From the NCBI RefSeq assembly GCF_018449435.1, contig NZ_JAHCMU010000012.1:92595-156594 (forward strand): 64,000 bases of DNA, given 5' to 3'. Under the pieces are notes generated by a model, which had not been told where the DNA came from, ran no database searches, and worked only from the letters and a program-made list of their open reading frames with translations. Shown here piece by piece: positions 50,206 through 60,827 of the stretch. How positions within the stretch are numbered: position 1 is the first letter of the stretch; every line of letters begins with the position of its first letter. The DNA is from Flagellimonas sp. 389. GTDB taxonomy: Bacteria; Bacteroidota; Bacteroidia; Flavobacteriales; Flavobacteriaceae. Position numbers and translations under genes: made by a program.

Positions 50206-53200
50206 TTATCTGAGTATCAATTTGCGGAGTGAATTGCCCACTGGTGTCTCAAGAACTACCACGTATATTCCAGAAGGAAGGCCTTCGATATTCATGGGGA
50301 TGTTATAGTTATGCTCACCTCCCGCCAATTCTTGGAGCATAAGGTTATTGTTGGCGAACCCAAAGACCTTTAGACTGATATTCCCAATTTCCGAAAGACC
50401 TATATCTGCATAGAACTGTCCGGTGGTTGGATTAGGATATACAACAAAATGCTCAATTCCTTCACGTGAAACTTCTTCGCTTTCATTTATAATGCCGGTT
50501 AACGTGTTTTCCAAAACCAATATTCTTTTCGTTGATGTAGACCAACAATCCTCTCGATACACCGTAACCCCAATTTCATATTCTCCGGGTTCAGTAAAAG
50601 TAATACCAAGTTCATCATTGTTTCGTTCTGTTACGATGGCACCTTCGGGAACGGACCACTCAACCGTGTCCGGGAGCGGATAACTAAGATCGACAGCAAT
50701 AATATTCTCATCTACAAAAGACTGGCTCGCCATGGCAAATTCCGCTTTTATTTGATCGGGCAATCCTACTGTTGTTTTGATTAGCAGTTCACATCCGTTA
50801 TCATCCATTATTATAACCTGATAATTGTCTGCTTGAAGATTGGAAAATGTATCACCACCTTGAAAACTTGACCCACCATCGATGGAATAAATATAAGGTG
50901 GGGTTCCACCAAAAGCACTGATATCGATTGTCCCTTCCTCGCCAATAAAGCAAACCGTTGAGAATGGCACTACATTCGCTACAAGCACTTCGGAAGGTTC
51001 GGTCAAAACAACGGAATCGACCACTTCGGATACAATGGAATTATCTGTAAGGCGTAAGGTGTAGGTACCGGCAGTAAGTCCTGTAATCGTAGGTTCGCTG
51101 GCCGTCGAGAAATTGACCTCGCCCTGTTTTTCCCAAACATAATTGAATGGCGGTATGCCCGTAACATTTGCAGTAATGGCGCCAGAAGCTTCTCCTTTAC
51201 AATTTATATGTATCGGGTCCAATGCTACAATCTCCAAGGGTTCGGGCTCAAAGATAAAGGCGGGTTGTTCCAAAGAGGCGGAACAGCTGTTGGCATCCAT
51301 CACTACGACCTGATAGTTCCCTTCGCCCAAACCGACCAGTTCAGTGTTCGTAGATTCGGGTGAAAGTAAAAACGGTTCCCCATTTTTTGTCCATTCATAC
51401 GTAAAGGGCGGCACCCCGTTCTGAACTTTGATAGTAAGTGTACCGTCCTCGGCACCGTTGATACTGATGTTGGTCTTGGAAATTTCAATGACTTTTATTC
51501 CTACACTAGGCTCAGTCAATACTATGGGGTTGTCTTCATTAGTGACCATACATTCTCCGTCGGATACAAAATATACATATTCACCAATGGAAAGGTTTTC
51601 CCTAAACGATTCGGTCACAGGGTCGTCCAACCAACTTACTTCGTAAGGACCGCCCGTGCCCCCGGATATGTTCAACTGTATGCTCCCAAAATCCTCTCCC
51701 TTGCAGATGCTATTGTTCTGTGCCACTTCAACGGTCAATAAAGGATTCACGTAGTCGAATTCGTGCAGGGCCTCTTCCACACTGTTTGCATTGTCGGTCA
51801 CCGTAACGGAATAGCTCCCTTGCCCTACTTTGATCGATTTTGTGGTCTCGCCAGTAGACCACAGGTACTTGTACCCCCCGTTGGTTCCACCGACAGTGTC
51901 TGCCTCAAGGATACCAATGTCACCTTCACAGGTTATGGATACGTCTTCGGCTATGGAAACCTCCAATGGATCCAGTTCATTGATAGTGAACATATATTCT
52001 TCCGAAGGGCAGCCTTGCCCACCGTCGTCGGTAATGACAAGCGTATACTCCCCCGATTCGAGATCTTGCAGATCGATCGAATCGTTAGGCGCAAAATCCT
52101 CTCCGTCCTTGGTCCAATTGTAAACGTAGTTACCGTCCCCGCCCGATATTTGTTCCAATACGATGCTCCCGGTAGCAAGAAAGTTGGGAGGTTCCCCAGG
52201 CTGGAAAATCAGATAGGAATCCAACTGTGGGCTTTCGGCAAAGGCCATTAGCTCCATTTCTTGAACTTCGGATTCACAACCTAGAACATCGGTAACCAGT
52301 AAGGAGTAGTTGCCAACGGGTAAGTTGACCAAATGGGTATTGGTAGAGCCTTCGGGAAGCTCGAAAGACCCACCATCTCTTTTCCAATCAAAGGTATAAT
52401 TACCATTTCCACCCGAAAGGTCTGCAATGGTGATCTCTCCATCAAAAACTCCCGAACAGGTAAGGTCGGTTTTGTTTAGGTTGAAAGTGATTGGCTGTGG
52501 TTCCGTTATAGTGACTGGGGCTTCATCCCCACCTATAACATCGTTACCAATCTTTACGTCCCACTGCATCATATATTCACCAGCAGATAATCCTACTTCG
52601 GTTTCATAGGTCAGCATGTTTCCTTCAAAATCAGATTGGGTAAGTGGTGGATTTGTTTGGTGCACCGCGTCATCGCCTATTTTGAAGGTGAGTACCATTG
52701 TCTCCTCCTCGGTCAACGCGCGGTCAAAAACTGCCGTTATACCACCATCTGCGTCACCATTACAGCTAACATCCAGTCCGATCAGATTGTTTGGAACGTC
52801 TGGGTCTAACACGGGGACACATGGGAAGACATCATAGGTAATAGTATTGGATTCTGTTTTCTCTTCATTATAGAAAACTTGAAATTGGATTATACTTGAA
52901 TCTGTGACGTTAGGAATATCTGAAGGTGTAAACACGTATGTCCCAGAATGAGACTCGTAAGGAAGAAGTAATACTGGGTTATTGATATCTCCATCAATGA
53001 TTGCTTCTAATGAGTATTCTACATTATTGCATGATTCAAAAATATCTAATGTTTTTTCTTCACAAATTTTTGCAGTCAAATTTAGATTTAGTTCTGATAA
53101 ACTTTCGATTTTATATAGTTTTCCTGCACCAGAAAAAGCTTCATTACAATATTCTGATGCTTGAAGAATGAGAAGATGGTCACAATTTGGGTTTATTACA

Positions 53201-53550
53201 TCCAATATTATTGGAGTCAAATCTTCTGAATATTGAAGACATGCATCATAATCGCCTCCTGACTCGTAATCTTGCACATAAAAAACTAAACTTGTAACTG
53301 GCATAGGTAAATCAAAAATGGAGTATTCGATTTGAGTAGATATTTCGTTTACTTCAACATTAAACCAAGTTGGATCGTAGTCAGCCATTTTAACATCACC
53401 GTTATAAAATGCTATTGCAAAATCAAAATGTGAAAAGCCGGAGTTTTCTGAATATAAATTCATTTCGCTGTGTATTCTATATTTATGCTGTCCAACAATT
53501 TTCATTTGATAGAAGAAACTGAAAAAAACAACTATAATAACCTTTTTCAT
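50206..53550 (-). CDS. SprB-repeat surface protein with type IX secretion C-terminal sorting domain
   Basis: 1114 residues. Signal peptide, then about 230 residues of unrecognised, AT-rich-coded sequence (YRIHSEMNLYSENSGF ... YDVFPC), then tandem SprB-type repeats of about 80 residues, each with a Cys-Asn-Gly start and a Y-x-W core (for example LTCSGVFDGEITI, SGGNGNYTFDWK; INCKGEASGAITANV, IPPFNYVWEK). A PKD-like segment precedes the last 75 residues, a type A sorting tail (YPNPTTGQFYADIG ... GLPSGIYVVVLETPVGN, Lys-Leu end). Such proteins are exported by T9SS and attached to the surface, for adhesion or gliding. Six bases downstream of the fibronectin-type gene. Confidence 0.88.
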   Translation of the reverse strand: MKKVIIVVFFSFFYQMKIVGQHKYRIHSEMNLYSENSGFSHFDFAIAFYNGDVKMADYDPTWFNVEVNEISTQIEYSIFDLPMPVTSLVFYVQDYESGGDYDACLQYSEDLTPIILDVINPNCDHLLILQASEYCNEAFSGAGKLYKIESLSELNLNLTAKICEEKTLDIFESCNNVEYSLEAIIDGDINNPVLLLPYESHSGTYVFTPSDIPNVTDSSIIQFQVFYNEEKTESNTITYDVFPCVPVLDPDVPNNLIGLDVSCNGDADGGITAVFDRALTEEETMVLTFKIGDDAVHQTNPPLTQSDFEGNMLTYETEVGLSAGEYMMQWDVKIGNDVIGGDEAPVTITEPQPITFNLNKTDLTCSGVFDGEITIADLSGGNGNYTFDWKRDGGSFELPEGSTNTHLVNLPVGNYSLLVTDVLGCESEVQEMELMAFAESPQLDSYLIFQPGEPPNFLATGSIVLEQISGGDGNYVYNWTKDGEDFAPNDSIDLQDLESGEYTLVITDDGGQGCPSEEYMFTINELDPLEVSIAEDVSITCEGDIGILEADTVGGTNGGYKYLWSTGETTKSIKVGQGSYSVTVTDNANSVEEALHEFDYVNPLLTVEVAQNNSICKGEDFGSIQLNISGGTGGPYEVSWLDDPVTESFRENLSIGEYVYFVSDGECMVTNEDNPIVLTEPSVGIKVIEISKTNISINGAEDGTLTIKVQNGVPPFTYEWTKNGEPFLLSPESTNTELVGLGEGNYQVVVMDANSCSASLEQPAFIFEPEPLEIVALDPIHINCKGEASGAITANVTGIPPFNYVWEKQGEVNFSTASEPTITGLTAGTYTLRLTDNSIVSEVVDSVVLTEPSEVLVANVVPFSTVCFIGEEGTIDISAFGGTPPYIYSIDGGSSFQGGDTFSNLQADNYQVIIMDDNGCELLIKTTVGLPDQIKAEFAMASQSFVDENIIAVDLSYPLPDTVEWSVPEGAIVTERNNDELGITFTEPGEYEIGVTVYREDCWSTSTKRILVLENTLTGIINESEEVSREGIEHFVVYPNPTTGQFYADIGLSEIGNISLKVFGFANNNLMLQELAGGEHNYNIPMNIEGLPSGIYVVVLETPVGNSLRKLILR

Positions 53551-53556
53551 CTTGTA

Positions 53557-55647
53557 TTAATATTTTATTATCGTCTCGTCCCATTCACTTAATTCTCCAT
53601 CTTTAAAAACTCCGCGTATACCATAACTGTAAATAGTATTAGGAACCACTTTTTCGTCTCTAAAACTTTGTAATTCAGGAGACAATGTAGCATAGCGCAA
53701 AAAAACACCTTCTTCTCCCTTTCTGAATAGTTGTATTTCCAGTACATCTTGTTCATTATAGCGCCAGCTTAACTGAATGTATTTGTTTTCTCTATCCACC
53801 TCTGCGAACAATCCTTTTACTTTGGGCCGTAACAGTTGTTTTAAGGTAGTTATGGAAAGTGGTGGAGATGGGGGACTTTCCAGTTCGGTTTGATTTGTGG
53901 TCGTGATGGTGTAACTATAGGTTGTATTTGGTTCCAAATCGGTATCTTTAAAGGTATCCCTAGAAACATCATCTGTTTCAAAAATGTTCTCCCATAATGT
54001 TTCCCTATTGGTATCGATATGTTTTCTGTAAAGCACTTGTTTGGTAAGGTTATCCGAGGAGCTTGGTATCCAATGTAGCAGTATGTTATCCCCTATTAGT
54101 TCATATGCCTTGAAAACGGAACTGGTTGGAGGTATTCGAATTGGACGCTCCAAGACCAAAGTATCCGATGGTACGGACTCGTTATAGCGTAGATCCGCAG
54201 CAATAATTTGATAATACACCTTGCTCGCAAAGGTTTTTACGTTGACGGTATCTTGAAAAATAGTTGTTCGCAATTCCTCTTTGGTCAGTCGGGTGAATTC
54301 TTGGTTTTTACGATTGGCCCGTAACACCGTATAGCCCTTTAAGTCCAATTCCATATTGGGTTCCCAGGATAAACGTACCACACCCAGTGTATCCACAGTG
54401 CCCTTGAGCCCCAAAGGTTTTTCTGGCGGTATGGAATCCACGGGCTGTACCATAGTAGGCGATGAATCCTGATAATCCCCAGCGATACCGTTGGCGCGTA
54501 CTTTAAAGTAATTTATGCGGTCCAAACCTTGGTAGGAAAACTCCCTTTCCCCTTTTCCCAGTTCCACACCTACAATTTCATAAGGCCCTATGGCTTTGGA
54601 TGCTCTCAAAATCTTAAAATCCACTAATTTCCATGCCTCATCTGTTGGGAAATCCCATCGCAGTTGCACTTCCTTGTCGGATACAATTGTATTCGTCTCA
54701 AACTGAGGTGCAGCCAATAGTTCTTTAAATGCGATTACTGAAACGGTATCCGAAGGCGGGCCCATTGCATCAAAAAGGCTTTTTCCTTTAATGCGGTACC
54801 AATATTTTTTGTTGTACTCGGGGATGCTGTCCGTATATGAAATTCCAGACGATTTGGTTATGGCCAATTTGGTAATGGGCGCATCATTCACTTTGTGAAA
54901 GTTTTTCCCATCTTCTGATTTTTCAAGATCATATGCCGTATAAAAATCGAGAAGTCCATCGTATTCCCAAATCAGGACAAAGGCATTGTTATAAAAATAC
55001 CCGGCAAAGTCATACGGTTTTGGCAATGCCAATTTCTCCGAAGGTGCCATGAGCACTCCGGCTTCTTCCATCTGCATAAGTTCTTGGGGAACAGCCAACT
55101 TTACATTATAGAGGTACTCCTCGTTTTCTTTTACATCTTTGTCCACATAGCCCAATCCTGCATATTGTGCAGCGGTAAAGTCCTGATCCACAGTAAACAT
55201 GGAAAAGCCAAAACGCTGTTCCAGTTCGCTGCTCTCGTTGACCACTTTTATAAATAAGTTCTCGCTCTCGTCGTTTACGCTAAAACTTTCGCCATATATG
55301 GCCTGCGCCGCTACGGCGGCCATATCATTGTTCTGAATCAAAGATTCCCACTGTGATAGCGGCCTGGGTTTGATGAGGCTTCCTGTCAATATCACTTTTT
55401 CCGATTTTTCCAGGGGTTTCCCGTCCCTGAATATCGTTGCTCGTTCCACCAGATAGCCATATAGGTTGCCATACTTCCAAGCCCATTTGTCATTAACGCC
55501 CCAACGCAGATAAATAGCACCCTTTTTTGCAAACCCCTTCACAAAAAGTTTGGGAATCTGTGTGGGATTGATGGTATCTTGTTGCGAGCAACACCACAAC
55601 CCTAATAGGATAAAAACCAAAAAACTGCATGTTTTTTTTAAGTCCAT
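53557..55647 (-). CDS. Fibronectin type III repeat exported protein, probable lipoprotein
   Basis: 696 residues from the ATG giving MDLKKTCSFLVFILLGLWCCSQQ, a signal peptide ending in a weak lipobox; a frame extension upstream overlaps the previous gene and is unlikely. At least four FN3 modules: YFYNNAFVLIWEYDG, KEVQLRWDFPTDEAW, VVRLSWEPNMELDLKGYTVLR and ILLHWIPSSSDNLTKQVLYR, with TYSYTITTTNQTELESPPSP and a final IQLSWRYNEQD. N-terminal 200 residues have IYLRWGVNDKWAWKYGN. Starts four bases after the 1621-residue protein gene, so they are coexpressed. Probably a surface scaffold or adhesion component. Confidence 0.8.
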   Translation of the reverse strand: MDLKKTCSFLVFILLGLWCCSQQDTINPTQIPKLFVKGFAKKGAIYLRWGVNDKWAWKYGNLYGYLVERATIFRDGKPLEKSEKVILTGSLIKPRPLSQWESLIQNNDMAAVAAQAIYGESFSVNDESENLFIKVVNESSELEQRFGFSMFTVDQDFTAAQYAGLGYVDKDVKENEEYLYNVKLAVPQELMQMEEAGVLMAPSEKLALPKPYDFAGYFYNNAFVLIWEYDGLLDFYTAYDLEKSEDGKNFHKVNDAPITKLAITKSSGISYTDSIPEYNKKYWYRIKGKSLFDAMGPPSDTVSVIAFKELLAAPQFETNTIVSDKEVQLRWDFPTDEAWKLVDFKILRASKAIGPYEIVGVELGKGEREFSYQGLDRINYFKVRANGIAGDYQDSSPTMVQPVDSIPPEKPLGLKGTVDTLGVVRLSWEPNMELDLKGYTVLRANRKNQEFTRLTKEELRTTIFQDTVNVKTFASKVYYQIIAADLRYNESVPSDTLVLERPIRIPPTSSVFKAYELIGDNILLHWIPSSSDNLTKQVLYRKHIDTNRETLWENIFETDDVSRDTFKDTDLEPNTTYSYTITTTNQTELESPPSPPLSITTLKQLLRPKVKGLFAEVDRENKYIQLSWRYNEQDVLEIQLFRKGEEGVFLRYATLSPELQSFRDEKVVPNTIYSYGIRGVFKDGELSEWDETIIKY

Positions 55648-55651
55648 CGTT

Positions 55652-58600
55652 TTAAAGGGAATTTTTATAACTGATGATCTCCGAGTTTCCAGATTCCTTA
55701 TTAGGCAATACATAGCTAAAACGTACCCGATAGTTTTCCTTTCTTATAAAGGGAAATCTTCCCAAGATTATATAAGAGTATTTTTCATATTTTTCTTGAT
55801 CGGTGATACCGTTTCTCATGTAACGGTTGGTTATGAGGTATCGCAAATCTCTAAAATCATTATAAAAAGCGATAGGGAGATGCCAACGGTATGGAAAATA
55901 GGTCTTAACAAAATCATTCTCAATCCCTTCAGATGCATAATTTATATAATTGGAACTCAGCTGAATTGATTTTCTAGGAGGTACCCCTATGGACGCATCC
56001 CTTGGTACTGTTAAATCACCATCCAAAGGATATTCTTCGTATACCAAGGGATAAATATCCTTTTTATAGTATTGATCGTTCAGTACGGCACTAAATTGAA
56101 TCAATGGTTTGTCCTGTGTAAAGGCACTACCTGCAAGTTCCACGGTACTAAAGGGTTCGTACTCTTCCATGATCAGGGACATTCGGGCAACGTTGGCTAT
56201 CGCCCCAGCATCTTGATACCCATCCAAATATGTAATGGTATTGCTAACGCGCATTGAATTTATCTTTTGTTTGAATGTATTGTGGCGGCTTGTGGTAAAC
56301 GGAAAGTCCAATCGGGAAATAAACGCCCCGCTCTCGGCACTGCCAACGATGGTGTTTGTGGATATTTCCAAATCTTCCGCTATTTCATTGAACTGGGTCG
56401 TGGTCATCACCAGATTTTCATCTACATCACTGGGATTGAGGGTAATCAAGGCATAGGTATAGGTAGTCTGATTCTCCAGGTTTGGAATCGTGAACTCCAA
56501 TCTTTTTTGCGAGGCCACATATTGAAAATCGGCTTTGATCTTATTACCGGCTACGTCCAAGAAATACAGTTCGTCCTGATATCCATTGCCGAACAAATAA
56601 GCCTGTCCCTTATTCAACTGTACATAACCCGTTGTGCTTTCGCGCGGTAACATGTATTGCTGATCCACTACCGGATACATGTATTGGATATTATGATAAG
56701 GGATTTTCCGTGGGGCATCGCCTGTAACAAAGCGAATTTCTTTTTTCTCATAAACTGGTTTTCCATTGTCCGTAACGGGAACCCAATTATCACCCGACCG
56801 TCTTTCAAAAGATACCTTTACGGTCACCTGGATTTCCTGTTCCGGGGGCAATATTTCAAATGACTTAAAAGTAGCGAGGTCGTTGGTTTCATTGAATTCG
56901 ATTTTCCCGGCTATGGAATTGCCCTCAAATTTTACAAGAAACTCCGTTAAATTCATGCGATAGCTCTGTCTACCCGTCTCGTCCTCAATTTGCATGATAC
57001 TTCCCACAGGAGCATTGAATGCAACCTGTACCGCTTCAAAAACGTCCACATCCTCGAATCCATCTCTTGGGGAAATATCCGAAATCATCACAATATCCTG
57101 TAGCTCCGTTTTTCCGACAATCTCACATTCCTCCCCAATAACAACTTTTAGGCGGGTGCGTATGCGTACCACTCCCAAAACCCGAACATCCACTCCTGCA
57201 TAGCCTTTCATGTACCACGGATTGGGCAATTGCGCCTGCGCCAATACCGCCAGTCCCGCTTTTAGAATACGGACACGTTTTCGAATACCGAACAATTTTA
57301 TCTGTGCTCCTATATCCCCTTGAAGATATGCATATAGCTGCCCTGTAGCGTACCATCCATCCATCCCCAATGGACCAGATTTTCCAAGACAGTGTGCATC
57401 ACCAAAGTCCCGCATCATTAAATCAAAACCAACACCTGCACGGATGCTGGCGTAGATGATACCCCAATCAATTTCTTTTCCAACTTCAAATGAAGCGCCA
57501 AAGGCATACCCTGCCCCTTCTGCCAGTTCTTGGTTAAAATTTCGGTTGAACAATAGGTCATCCTCACTTAGATTGAGTATTTCGATAACGGTATGGGGCG
57601 GTCTTGCAGGATCTGGTAGAATAGTTCCTGTCAGAAAGTACATATCGATTTTGGCCGTGAGTGGACCTATGGGGATACCCTGTAATCCGAAACGCTTGGT
57701 TGGCGTACCCACATAGATATACCAGTCATCGGGGGCGTTATAAAATTCCAGATAGCCCAAACGGTTCTTTTCCCCAGCACCTTTAATGGGTCCAGCATTT
57801 AAAAAGACATCGCACATGCCCCAATAGGTTCGATTGGTAAAGTCAAAATCTATGGCCACTTGCGCCGCAAAAAGCTCATCCCCTGTCAGGATACTGGGAA
57901 ATACCTCTTCAGCGAAAAATTTTATTCCTTCCTTATCAATGGAAAGTTCATGGAAATTACCCAGTGCCTGCTCGCTATCGGAAACGGTCCGTTGCATATC
58001 ATCCACACTACCAAAAGGATCACGTGATGTTCCACCTCCTTGGATCAATACAGCTGCGCCATAAAACCCAAGGCGGCTTATTCCTCCACCATTGGCCTGC
58101 GAATTGAAACTCATTTCCAATGCTACCAATCCTGTGAAAGCAGCTCCTCGCTTTACTTCAAAAGCTGCCAAGGCCTTAAAGCCCATGGATATGCTTTCAT
58201 CAGGTGCATAGTAGATTCCGGACATGGTATTTGCCCTTTCATCAATACCGGCCTTTCGCATATGATGGTACACTCCACCTCCAATGTTATAAATGGTGAA
58301 ATTGGGGTTTTCCGATTGTGTAGGCCTGCCATGGGCATCGACGAGCCAATAGCGATAACCATCCGTATTACCGAATATTCCTTTTGCCCCAACTTCAATA
58401 CCTATACTCTCGGAATACAGGTTCAGTTCACCAGAAAAGCCTTTGCCATAGACGGGATTATCCTTAAAGAAATTCAATTCCCCAAAAAATTCAAAGCCTT
58501 TGCGCTTTACATCAACCTGAACAGAACTTACTGTTATTTCCTTAAAACGCCATTTTAAATAATCCCCATCATGAAGCTCTCCAATTACATTAAGGCCAAC

Positions 58601-60517
58601 ATCGCCTTTAATGCCAGTTTTGTCGAGGTTTATATAGCTATTGAAATCCAACAACGCTCGGTTTTCTCCTTGGGTTCTTATTGATATGTCATAGAAACCC
58701 AGTTCAAATCCGGCCAGTTTTGGTGTAGTTATCGAATCACGGTAGCCCGCATATCCAATGGAGAGATAGGGTCGTTCACGGGTCTGGATTTTAAAATCCT
58801 GAAAGGACAACCCTTCAAATTCCAATGATGTAACCCCTTGATTAGAATCTATGTTAGAACTTGCGGTTTGATTTAACGAAGCTTCCTGCTTAGCGTTAAA
58901 GGACATAATGCCCGTTAAGTTCGCCTCTGGATAAAAGCGGTCATTTTCGACTTCAAGTTTTATATAGGATTCCCTGAAGAGTTTGGCCTTGGATCTGAAA
59001 ATATTGAAATCAACGTCCTCAACAACGTCAACTGTTACGGAGTAGTATTGATCGGCGGTGATCAACCCCCTGTAGCCCAATCTACTGCCCAAGGTGTCTT
59101 CGTCACTTATTGGAAGTACTATCTCACCGTTAAATCCGGCTTTTATAAATCGGTTGACCTTTAAATCCACACCTATGGAATCCAAGGAGAACTGCCATTT
59201 GCTGGCATCCCCTTCGTCCAAGTCCATGACATTGGTGGCATAAAAATCGCCAGAAACCCCAAAATTATCAATGAACAACCGCTCTGCTCCTATAGTAAGG
59301 CGTTCCGTAGAATTCCTTTTTTTAAATTCGGGCGGTAGGGTAATTGAAACGGCATCTGCATAAAACCCGCGCCAAAGATTTTCGTTGCCCGGAACCAATA
59401 ATTGATTTGTTGTGTAGAAATCTGGAAATTGGACACTTGGTGCGTTCTTCGTATCACTTAAATCCAAGACTGCATTAGCTATATTAAAGCCCCATTTTGG
59501 CAGGGGCCTTAACTCAAAATAGGGTAGATCGAGCTCTATGAGCAAGTCATTTATACCCCTAGTCCGTATACTAAAGTTGGCTCCTACATAACTATCGTTG
59601 TTGACTACCTTTTCTCCAGTGCCCGGTGTTGTTTTATTGGGATACTTTTTTGTTCCATCTGCATTTAAAGGTATCGCCACCGTTTTTGCGATACGTACGT
59701 CAGCTGCTATTCCCAGTTCCTTGATTTTTCCTTCACAATCTATAGTGACATAGGTAGATTCGTCAGCCTTACCTTGATTGTCCGTTCCCCCTAAAAAGGT
59801 CACCAACCATTGTCCACCGCTCAACCCCACCGGTACATTGGACAAGAGTGATAGTCGGGCTTCCTCGTATATGCCTCCCTGACGCGATATCCTTACCTGA
59901 TTGGCCCCGAACATTAAATCTACATTGAGTTCGGCCAATCGTACTTTTGCAAAAAGATCAACTTCGGTGTAATCCTTATGATATTCCATACGAATGATGC
60001 CCAGCGTAATGAAAGATCCTGCCGATAAATTTTGTTTAATTCCAACGGGAAGTTCTATTGGAGTATTTCCAGCGATAATGTTGATAAACCGTTGTTCCCG
60101 CTCTATGATATCAAATACATTTCCTGCTGCGGCCAAGATTTCGTTTGTCTCTGCACTGTTCTGAAACTGTTGCCGGACGTAGTCTTCCGTAAATTCCGCA
60201 AGATTATCGGAAAAATTATAATGGAACGATGAGGTTTCATCATCAAGCTCGGGAAAGGTTCTGAATAGTTTGGATGTACTTGTTTTTTGGAGTTGTTCCC
60301 CATTGTTCTTGTGTTCTTCCCATTTTTTTAGAAGGTGTTGAGCATCCACATTGGAACTTGTTCCAATTTCTTTTTGGTTAACCGAATCTTTTAGTGCAAG
60401 ACTATCTGTTGGGATTTTCCTATCACATATTTTAGCATGTATGATGACCGTACTAAAAAGGAAGAATAGGGAAAATAACTTTGTTTGACATACGTTGTAT
60501 CGTAATAGGTTTCTCAC
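55652..60517 (-). CDS. Very large exported protein of unknown function with C-terminal Ig-like domain
   Basis: 1621 residues from a GTG start, with a signal-type segment (TKLFSLFFLFSTVIIHAK). The long middle is beta-rich with no catalytic motif I can name: ITLGIIRMEYHKDYTEVDLFAK, WQFSLDSIGVDLKVNRFI, GFELGFYDISIR, GPIKGAGEKNRLGYLEF. About residues 1170-1290 resemble a Big_5-type Ig domain (ISPRDGFEDVDVFEAVQVAF, IRFVTGD), followed by FLDVAGNKI and a C-terminal stretch ending SYVLPNKESGNSEI. No T9SS sorting tail. Head gene of a three-gene unit with the fibronectin-type and SprB-repeat genes. A paired LytTR-like repeat lies 116 bases upstream. Possibly a periplasmic or surface scaffold. Confidence 0.7.
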   Translation of the reverse strand: MRNLLRYNVCQTKLFSLFFLFSTVIIHAKICDRKIPTDSLALKDSVNQKEIGTSSNVDAQHLLKKWEEHKNNGEQLQKTSTSKLFRTFPELDDETSSFHYNFSDNLAEFTEDYVRQQFQNSAETNEILAAAGNVFDIIEREQRFINIIAGNTPIELPVGIKQNLSAGSFITLGIIRMEYHKDYTEVDLFAKVRLAELNVDLMFGANQVRISRQGGIYEEARLSLLSNVPVGLSGGQWLVTFLGGTDNQGKADESTYVTIDCEGKIKELGIAADVRIAKTVAIPLNADGTKKYPNKTTPGTGEKVVNNDSYVGANFSIRTRGINDLLIELDLPYFELRPLPKWGFNIANAVLDLSDTKNAPSVQFPDFYTTNQLLVPGNENLWRGFYADAVSITLPPEFKKRNSTERLTIGAERLFIDNFGVSGDFYATNVMDLDEGDASKWQFSLDSIGVDLKVNRFIKAGFNGEIVLPISDEDTLGSRLGYRGLITADQYYSVTVDVVEDVDFNIFRSKAKLFRESYIKLEVENDRFYPEANLTGIMSFNAKQEASLNQTASSNIDSNQGVTSLEFEGLSFQDFKIQTRERPYLSIGYAGYRDSITTPKLAGFELGFYDISIRTQGENRALLDFNSYINLDKTGIKGDVGLNVIGELHDGDYLKWRFKEITVSSVQVDVKRKGFEFFGELNFFKDNPVYGKGFSGELNLYSESIGIEVGAKGIFGNTDGYRYWLVDAHGRPTQSENPNFTIYNIGGGVYHHMRKAGIDERANTMSGIYYAPDESISMGFKALAAFEVKRGAAFTGLVALEMSFNSQANGGGISRLGFYGAAVLIQGGGTSRDPFGSVDDMQRTVSDSEQALGNFHELSIDKEGIKFFAEEVFPSILTGDELFAAQVAIDFDFTNRTYWGMCDVFLNAGPIKGAGEKNRLGYLEFYNAPDDWYIYVGTPTKRFGLQGIPIGPLTAKIDMYFLTGTILPDPARPPHTVIEILNLSEDDLLFNRNFNQELAEGAGYAFGASFEVGKEIDWGIIYASIRAGVGFDLMMRDFGDAHCLGKSGPLGMDGWYATGQLYAYLQGDIGAQIKLFGIRKRVRILKAGLAVLAQAQLPNPWYMKGYAGVDVRVLGVVRIRTRLKVVIGEECEIVGKTELQDIVMISDISPRDGFEDVDVFEAVQVAFNAPVGSIMQIEDETGRQSYRMNLTEFLVKFEGNSIAGKIEFNETNDLATFKSFEILPPEQEIQVTVKVSFERRSGDNWVPVTDNGKPVYEKKEIRFVTGDAPRKIPYHNIQYMYPVVDQQYMLPRESTTGYVQLNKGQAYLFGNGYQDELYFLDVAGNKIKADFQYVASQKRLEFTIPNLENQTTYTYALITLNPSDVDENLVMTTTQFNEIAEDLEISTNTIVGSAESGAFISRLDFPFTTSRHNTFKQKINSMRVSNTITYLDGYQDAGAIANVARMSLIMEEYEPFSTVELAGSAFTQDKPLIQFSAVLNDQYYKKDIYPLVYEEYPLDGDLTVPRDASIGVPPRKSIQLSSNYINYASEGIENDFVKTYFPYRWHLPIAFYNDFRDLRYLITNRYMRNGITDQEKYEKYSYIILGRFPFIRKENYRVRFSYVLPNKESGNSEIISYKNSL

Positions 60518-60632
60518 TGGTTGTTTTGGTTTTAAAAATCACTCTACTTCCTTTAAAGACTCCAGTCTTTATTTGGAAGAAATGAAATAACCTATGTAAT
60601 AAATGGATTACGGAAAAAAAATAACCGAGTAA

Positions 60633-60663
60633 ATTGACAGATGGCTGTTTTGAATTGACGGAT
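60633..60663 (-). promoter_or_regulatory. Paired direct repeat, LytTR-like site, copy 4
   Basis: ATTGACAGAT (60633) and ATTGACGGAT (60654), exactly 21 bases apart, followed by GG in both. On the minus strand these read ATCTGTCAAT and ATCCGTCAAT, the same words as the outer units of the sites at 15.2 and 16.6 kb. The rest of the 310-base gap (60518-60827) is AT-rich with no other feature seen. Confidence 0.6.
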
Positions 60664-60827
60664 GGGGTCTAAAATTGTTTTTTGCAATCCATCTGCTGTG
60701 AAAAACTGTTAATTGCTCATGTCTTTAAATATAGCTATTGTACAAAATTGCGAATAGGTTTTGAAAAACTCTTTAAAGAAAATTTTCTATGTTCAAAATC
60801 GGTATTTTTGAAATCATTATTTGAAAA

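Noticed and set aside
58040..58558. 172-codon open frame on the plus strand inside the 1621-residue protein gene
   Set aside because: Antisense shadow of a well-supported gene; no signal peptide, domain or promoter.
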